Origin: Polaromonas sp.
GTDB lineage: Bacteria; Pseudomonadota; Gammaproteobacteria; Burkholderiales; Burkholderiaceae_C
DNA: 37,160 nt
NCBI GenBank assembly: GCA_028292045.1
Contig: JAQGMZ010000033.1
Span: 1 to 37,160, forward strand
Direction of reading: 5' to 3'
Below the pieces are notes generated by a model, which was not told the origin of the DNA, made no database searches, and saw nothing but the letters and a program-made list of their open reading frames with translations. Both the position numbers and the translations under genes were made by a program. Shown here in pieces: positions 33,346 to 37,160 of this stretch (position 1 is its first letter; each line of letters opens with the position of its first letter).

Positions 33346-34395
33346 ATGAACCGCTTTCGTTCAAGCCAACAGATCGAACCCCCTTCCCGCAAAGGCCTGA
33401 TCACCGCCGCAGCCCTGGCCACAGCAGCCGCCACCGCAGTCTGGGTCGAAGTCAAGGCACGGCATGCCGAACGCGACAACCCGCCCGCCGGCGAGTTCTT
33501 GGACATCGACGGCATCGACCTTCACTATGTCGAGCGCGGCGAAGGCCCGCCCGTCGTGTTCCTGCATGGCAACACCGTGACCCATGCGGACTTCATCGCC
33601 AGCGGCCTGATGGACCGTCTGGCCCTGAACCACCGCGTGATTGCCTTCGACCGGCCCGGTTTTGGGCACAGCACCCGGCCCCGCGACCGGCTCTGGACAC
33701 CTGCGGCCCAGGCCGACCTGTTCTGCGCGGCGCTGGAACGGCTGGGCGTCGAGAAAGCGGTGGTCATCGGCCATTCGATGGGCACGCTGGTGGCAATGGC
33801 CATGGCGCTGGACCACCCCGAAGTGGTGCGAAGCCTGGTGATGATCGGCGGCTACTTCTACCCCGGCTTTCGGGTCGATGCGCTGCTGACCGCGCCAGTC
33901 GCCCTGCCGGTGCTCGGCGACGTGATGCGCTACACGGTGACGGCCGTTTCAGGCCGCCTGATGCTCGGCAAGGTGGGCAAGGCCCTGTTTTCGCCCCAGG
34001 AAGTGCCGGACCAGTTTTTCCCGGTTATTTCACGCGAGATGATGCTGCGTCCGGTGCAGTTGCGCGCCAATGCAGAAGATGCGGCCTTCATGATTCCTGC
34101 AGCAATGGCCATGTCGAAGCGCTACGGCGAGCTGGCCATGCCGGTCACGCTCATTGGTGGCGAAAAAGACCTGATCATTGAAACCGCCGACCATTCAGGC
34201 AGGCTGCACGATGAGCTGCCGGAGAGCGAATTGCATGTCGTTCCCGAAGCCGGACACATGGTGCACTACATGGCCCATGACCTGGTGGTCAACGCCATCG
34301 ACCGTCTGCAGCCCACCGTTTCACTGGACAGCTTCACCGACATGACACAGGGCGACCTGACGCTGCCATCTGATGCGGAACTGGGCCGCCGCTGA
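33346..34395 (+). CDS. Membrane-anchored alpha/beta hydrolase
   Basis: This is a 349-residue alpha/beta-hydrolase-fold protein with an N-terminal hydrophobic segment (about residues 18-36). The nucleophile elbow is GHSMG, with Ser at about residue 144. The preceding VFLHGNTVTHADF forms the oxyanion region. An acid is in GGEKDLI (about residue 272), and the catalytic His is in EAGHMVHYM (about residue 303). The reaction cannot be predicted; esterase, lipase or epoxide-hydrolase-like activity is possible. The start is the ATG at 33346, after GGAAAA. It is divergent from the YidB-like gene and convergent with the MFS gene. Confidence 0.86.
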   Translation: MNRFRSSQQIEPPSRKGLITAAALATAAATAVWVEVKARHAERDNPPAGEFLDIDGIDLHYVERGEGPPVVFLHGNTVTHADFIASGLMDRLALNHRVIAFDRPGFGHSTRPRDRLWTPAAQADLFCAALERLGVEKAVVIGHSMGTLVAMAMALDHPEVVRSLVMIGGYFYPGFRVDALLTAPVALPVLGDVMRYTVTAVSGRLMLGKVGKALFSPQEVPDQFFPVISREMMLRPVQLRANAEDAAFMIPAAMAMSKRYGELAMPVTLIGGEKDLIIETADHSGRLHDELPESELHVVPEAGHMVHYMAHDLVVNAIDRLQPTVSLDSFTDMTQGDLTLPSDAELGRR

Positions 34396-34424
34396 GCATC
34401 ATTGCCTGAATTGCCGCCCTCGGT

Positions 34425-35639
34425 TCAGCGACTGGCCTGGCGTTCCCGCTGACGGAGCGCCCAGGCAAAGTAGACACCTTCCAGCGCCATGACGGCGCCC
34501 CCCAGGGCAATCACGGCGCTGCTGCCGATCCGGTCAATCAGGCTGGCGGCCAGCACCACGCCGATGGACTGGCCCAGGAACAGGAACGACGAGAACAGCG
34601 ACACGGCCGTGCCGCGCGCATGCGGCGTCATCTGGGTGGCATTGGCCTGCATGGTGTTGTGGAACATGAAAAATCCGAATCCGGCCAGCAGGCTGGCGGG
34701 AAGGGCCGGGCCCCAGTGCGGCGTGTAGGCCAGCCCCACGGCGGACACGCCGACGAATCCACCGCCCATCAGGACCAGCCCCTGCTGGCCGAAACGGCGG
34801 ATCAGGTGGCGGCCTGTCGCCATGTAGAGCATGCCGCCCAGGCCAAACAGCGCAACGATGGCACCGGCCATGGAAAGCGACAGGCCCAGCGACCGGTGCA
34901 GGTGCGATGCCCAGATGGCCAGTACGCCGAATCCGGCGGCCCCTTCCACCATGGCCATCAGCAAAATAGTGCGCGACCAGCGGCCGGTAAGGATCAGCAC
35001 GGCCTGCCTGACAAAACCCGGACGCTGTGCCGGCGGCGGGGAATGCGGCCCTGGCTCTGCAGGAACGGAGCGCTGGCGGCGCAGGTCGCGGTACAGCAAG
35101 GAGCCCACCACGCCAAACAGCAGCGTCATGAAGACAAAAGCCCAGCGCCAGCCGAGCGCATCGGTCAGCAGGCCGCCGACCAGCTGGCCGCCGACAATGC
35201 CCAGGGTGCTGCCCAGGCCGGTGCGGGTCAGCATTTCCTGGAGCTGGTCGGGCGGCACGGAATCGCCCACCCAGGCCATCGACAGCGGAATCAGCGCGGC
35301 GGCCCCCAGCGCCATCAGCAATCGGGCAAACACCAGGGCGTCCAGCGTGCCCGCGAGCACCGCCAGCGTGCTGCCGATGCTGCAGGCCAGCGTGGCAAAG
35401 GTGATGACGCGGAACTTGCCCAGCCGGTCGCCCAGCGGTCCGTAGAACAGCTGCGCCGCGCCGTAGGCAATGGCAAACACCGACACCACCTGCGCCGCCT
35501 GCGCCAGGCTGACGGCAAACACCCGGGACAATTCCGGCAGCATGGCGTCGCAAATGCGTTGCGCCGCCATGCTGGCGAAGGTGGCGAACGACAGCAGCAA
35601 GATGGAACGGCGCGTGGCCGGGCTGATGGTGTCTGGCAT
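34425..35639 (-). CDS. MFS efflux transporter
   Basis: This is a major facilitator superfamily protein of 404 residues with about 12 membrane segments. It has FAIAYGAAQLFYGPLGDRLGKFRVI, which contains the loop 2-3 motif, then FARLLMALGAAALIPLSMAWVGDSVP and GSTLGIVGGQLVGGLLTDALGWRWAFV in parts, resembling drug and metabolite exporters of the Bcr/CflA or DHA1 type. A cytoplasmic linker (RRQRSVPAEPG) divides the halves. The frame also opens at a GTG at 35660; I prefer the ATG at 35639. It lies 38 bp downstream of a penicillin-binding protein gene on the same strand. Its substrate is unknown. Confidence 0.87.
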   Translation of the reverse strand: MPDTISPATRRSILLLSFATFASMAAQRICDAMLPELSRVFAVSLAQAAQVVSVFAIAYGAAQLFYGPLGDRLGKFRVITFATLACSIGSTLAVLAGTLDALVFARLLMALGAAALIPLSMAWVGDSVPPDQLQEMLTRTGLGSTLGIVGGQLVGGLLTDALGWRWAFVFMTLLFGVVGSLLYRDLRRQRSVPAEPGPHSPPPAQRPGFVRQAVLILTGRWSRTILLMAMVEGAAGFGVLAIWASHLHRSLGLSLSMAGAIVALFGLGGMLYMATGRHLIRRFGQQGLVLMGGGFVGVSAVGLAYTPHWGPALPASLLAGFGFFMFHNTMQANATQMTPHARGTAVSLFSSFLFLGQSIGVVLAASLIDRIGSSAVIALGGAVMALEGVYFAWALRQRERQASR

Positions 35640-35677
35640 TGTCGAGGCGCTGAGTGGCACGGCCGGGCAGCCCGGCG

Positions 35678-37160
35678 CTATTGCAGCTGCTTCAAGATTC
35701 TGCCGAACAAGCCGTTGACGATGTCCGCCAGCGGGTCATTGCGCCGCTGCTGCTGCTCGGGTTGCGGCTGCGGCTGCGGCCGCCGGCGCGGTATGTCGAA
35801 CTCGGCGTTCTGGTCTAGCCAGCGGTTGCGAAACGCTCCCTGGAACACATCGCCGACGATGGGCAGCGCACTGCGGGCGCCCTGCCCCCAGCTGCCCATC
35901 GTCGCGCTGTTGTCGTTGAAGCCGACCCGGGCGCCGGCCACCAGCTGCGGGTTCATCATGATGAACCAGCCGTCGGTGATGTCCTGCGTGGTGCCGGTCT
36001 TGCCGGCCACGTCGGCCTGAATGCCGTAGCGCTGCCGGATGGCGCTGCCGGTACCCTGGTCGATGACGCCGCGCATCACGTCCACCAGCGTCAGCGTGTC
36101 GGCGCGCGGCATGGCCAGCCCGGGCTCCGTGACCGGCGCGAACGTTTCAAGCAGATTGCCCTTGCGGTCTTCCACGCTGGCCACCAGCACCGGCAGCACG
36201 TAGCGGCCGCCATTGGCAATGCTGCCGTAGGCCGCCACCATTTCCAGCAGGGTGACCGGGCTGGTGCCCAGGGCGAGCGAAGGCACCAGGTCGAGCTTGC
36301 TCTGGCGCACGCCCAGCGCCTGCGCCAGCTGCCCGACGCTGGCCGGTCCGATCTTTTGCACCAGCTGGGCGGTGATGGTGTTCTTGGAATACACCAGGCC
36401 GTCGCGCAGGCTGGTAGGCTGGCCGGTGGGCGGCGTCGCATCGCTCGGCGTCCACACGTCGCCGCCGGACGCAATGGACACCGGCTGGTCGATGAAAGCG
36501 TAGGACGGGCTCAAGCCCTGCATGAACGCCGCGCCATACACAAAAGGCTTGAAGGTCGAGCCGGGCTGGCGGCGCGCCTGGCTCACATGGTCAAACTGCT
36601 CCTGCACAAAATCGCGGCTGCCCACCCAGGCCCGCACCGACCCGTTGCGCGGGTCCACCGCCAGGAAACCGGCTTGCAGCAGGGGCTTTTCCTCGCCCGC
36701 CTTGCGCTGGCCGTCCGCCAGTTTTTGCAACTGCGCCAGCTGGCGCGACACCGCCTGGTTGGCCAGTTTCTGGATATTGATGTCGATGGTGGTGCGCACC
36801 CGCAGGCCGTCGGCATGAATGTCGTAGCCATTCTTGTCGGCCCAGGCGATCAGCCATTTGCGCAGGTGCTGAGCGACATGGGGCGCTGCGCCCAGCGGCT
36901 CGACCTGGCGCTCGAAGTCCAGCCGCAAGGGCCGCTTGCCCAGCGCGTCCAGCCGCGCTGGATCAAGCTTGCCGTGCCTGGCCATCTGGCTCAGCACCAG
37001 GTTGCGGCGCTTGCGCGCCCGGTCCGGGTTGAGCACCGGGTTGTAATAGCTGGTGCCCTTGAGCATGCCGATCAGCGTGGCGCTTTCCAGCACATCGAGC
37101 TTGTCGGCCGACTTGTCGAAGTAGGTGCGCGCCGCCATCTCGATGCCGAATGCGTTGTTG
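35678..37160 (-). CDS. Second class A penicillin-binding protein (PBP1A paralogue, 5' end outside window)
   Basis: This is a second bifunctional peptidoglycan synthase; the N-terminus lies outside the window. Visible are the end of the GT51 domain (FGIEMAARTYFDKSADKLD) and the transpeptidase domain with its active-site Ser in PGSTFKPFVYG, SKN in YSKNTITAQL and KTG in AGKTGTTQ. It is clearly similar to the PBP at 30172 throughout, but has a much shorter linker before the transpeptidase domain (LQKLADGQRKAGEEKP). The C-terminal tail is Gln/Pro/Arg-rich (RRRPQPQPQPEQQQRR). The two genes share orientation and are separated by about 3.2 kb. Confidence 0.93.
   Translation of the reverse strand, partial: NNAFGIEMAARTYFDKSADKLDVLESATLIGMLKGTSYYNPVLNPDRARKRRNLVLSQMARHGKLDPARLDALGKRPLRLDFERQVEPLGAAPHVAQHLRKWLIAWADKNGYDIHADGLRVRTTIDINIQKLANQAVSRQLAQLQKLADGQRKAGEEKPLLQAGFLAVDPRNGSVRAWVGSRDFVQEQFDHVSQARRQPGSTFKPFVYGAAFMQGLSPSYAFIDQPVSIASGGDVWTPSDATPPTGQPTSLRDGLVYSKNTITAQLVQKIGPASVGQLAQALGVRQSKLDLVPSLALGTSPVTLLEMVAAYGSIANGGRYVLPVLVASVEDRKGNLLETFAPVTEPGLAMPRADTLTLVDVMRGVIDQGTGSAIRQRYGIQADVAGKTGTTQDITDGWFIMMNPQLVAGARVGFNDNSATMGSWGQGARSALPIVGDVFQGAFRNRWLDQNAEFDIPRRRPQPQPQPEQQQRRNDPLADIVNGLFGRILKQLQ

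Noticed and set aside
34620-36020. 466-codon plus-strand open frame
   Set aside because: It runs antisense to an MFS gene and a penicillin-binding protein gene, both with clear family motifs. It is rich in Gln, His, Arg and Ala as expected for an antisense frame in GC-rich DNA.
1-37160. CRISPR array, prophage, transposase, or defence system
   Set aside because: I saw no array of regular direct repeats, no integrase or transposase, and no recognisable toxin-antitoxin or restriction genes. The DUF2726 protein alone is not enough to claim a defence role.

Overview
The window looks like chromosomal DNA from a betaproteobacterium of the order Burkholderiales, most likely a Comamonadaceae relative such as Polaromonas or Rhodoferax. 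This is judged from the high GC content, the protein sequences and the gene neighbourhoods; no database search was possible. Most of it is core metabolism and cell-envelope genes. I see no CRISPR array, prophage or insertion sequence.

Region 1 (1-9500) is a phosphate and polyphosphate block. On the minus strand lie pstS, pstC and the start of pstA (high-affinity phosphate uptake). Divergent from pstS is a small fasciclin-domain lipoprotein, then a lone exported substrate-binding protein, ppx (exopolyphosphatase) and a Lys/Ala/Pro-rich protein with a ribbon-helix-helix-like tail. Convergent with these is a ppk-sixA pair. Three good Pho boxes (upstream of pstS, the fasciclin lipoprotein and ppk) each lie exactly 10 nt before a plausible -10 hexamer, so uptake, polyphosphate synthesis and the lipoprotein look co-regulated by PhoB.

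Region 2 (9600-16300) holds a thiamine-diphosphate enzyme, a small acidic protein, a large MscS-type channel, an MFS transporter and creA. Region 3 (16300-18300) is AT-rich. It has a 740-bp gene-free stretch with a candidate small RNA, a CAP-domain lipoprotein, and a tRNA-Lys(UUU) gene with A instead of the near-universal U at position 33.

Region 4 (18370-26910) is an envelope block on the minus strand: tcdA, cpoB, pal and tolB, then two glycosyltransferases directly upstream of tolB where tolQRA would usually be. Divergent from these run an O-antigen-ligase-like gene and msbA, joined by a GTGA overlap. Together they suggest coupling of outer-membrane constriction genes with lipopolysaccharide core assembly and export.

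Region 5 (26920-37160) holds a DUF2726 protein, an amino-acid ABC permease and ATPase without a binding protein, a SUI1/YciH-like factor with a DUF3820 protein, and two paralogous class A penicillin-binding proteins. The two paralogues have the same orientation and flank a YidB-like protein, an alpha/beta hydrolase and an MFS transporter; the second runs off the window.
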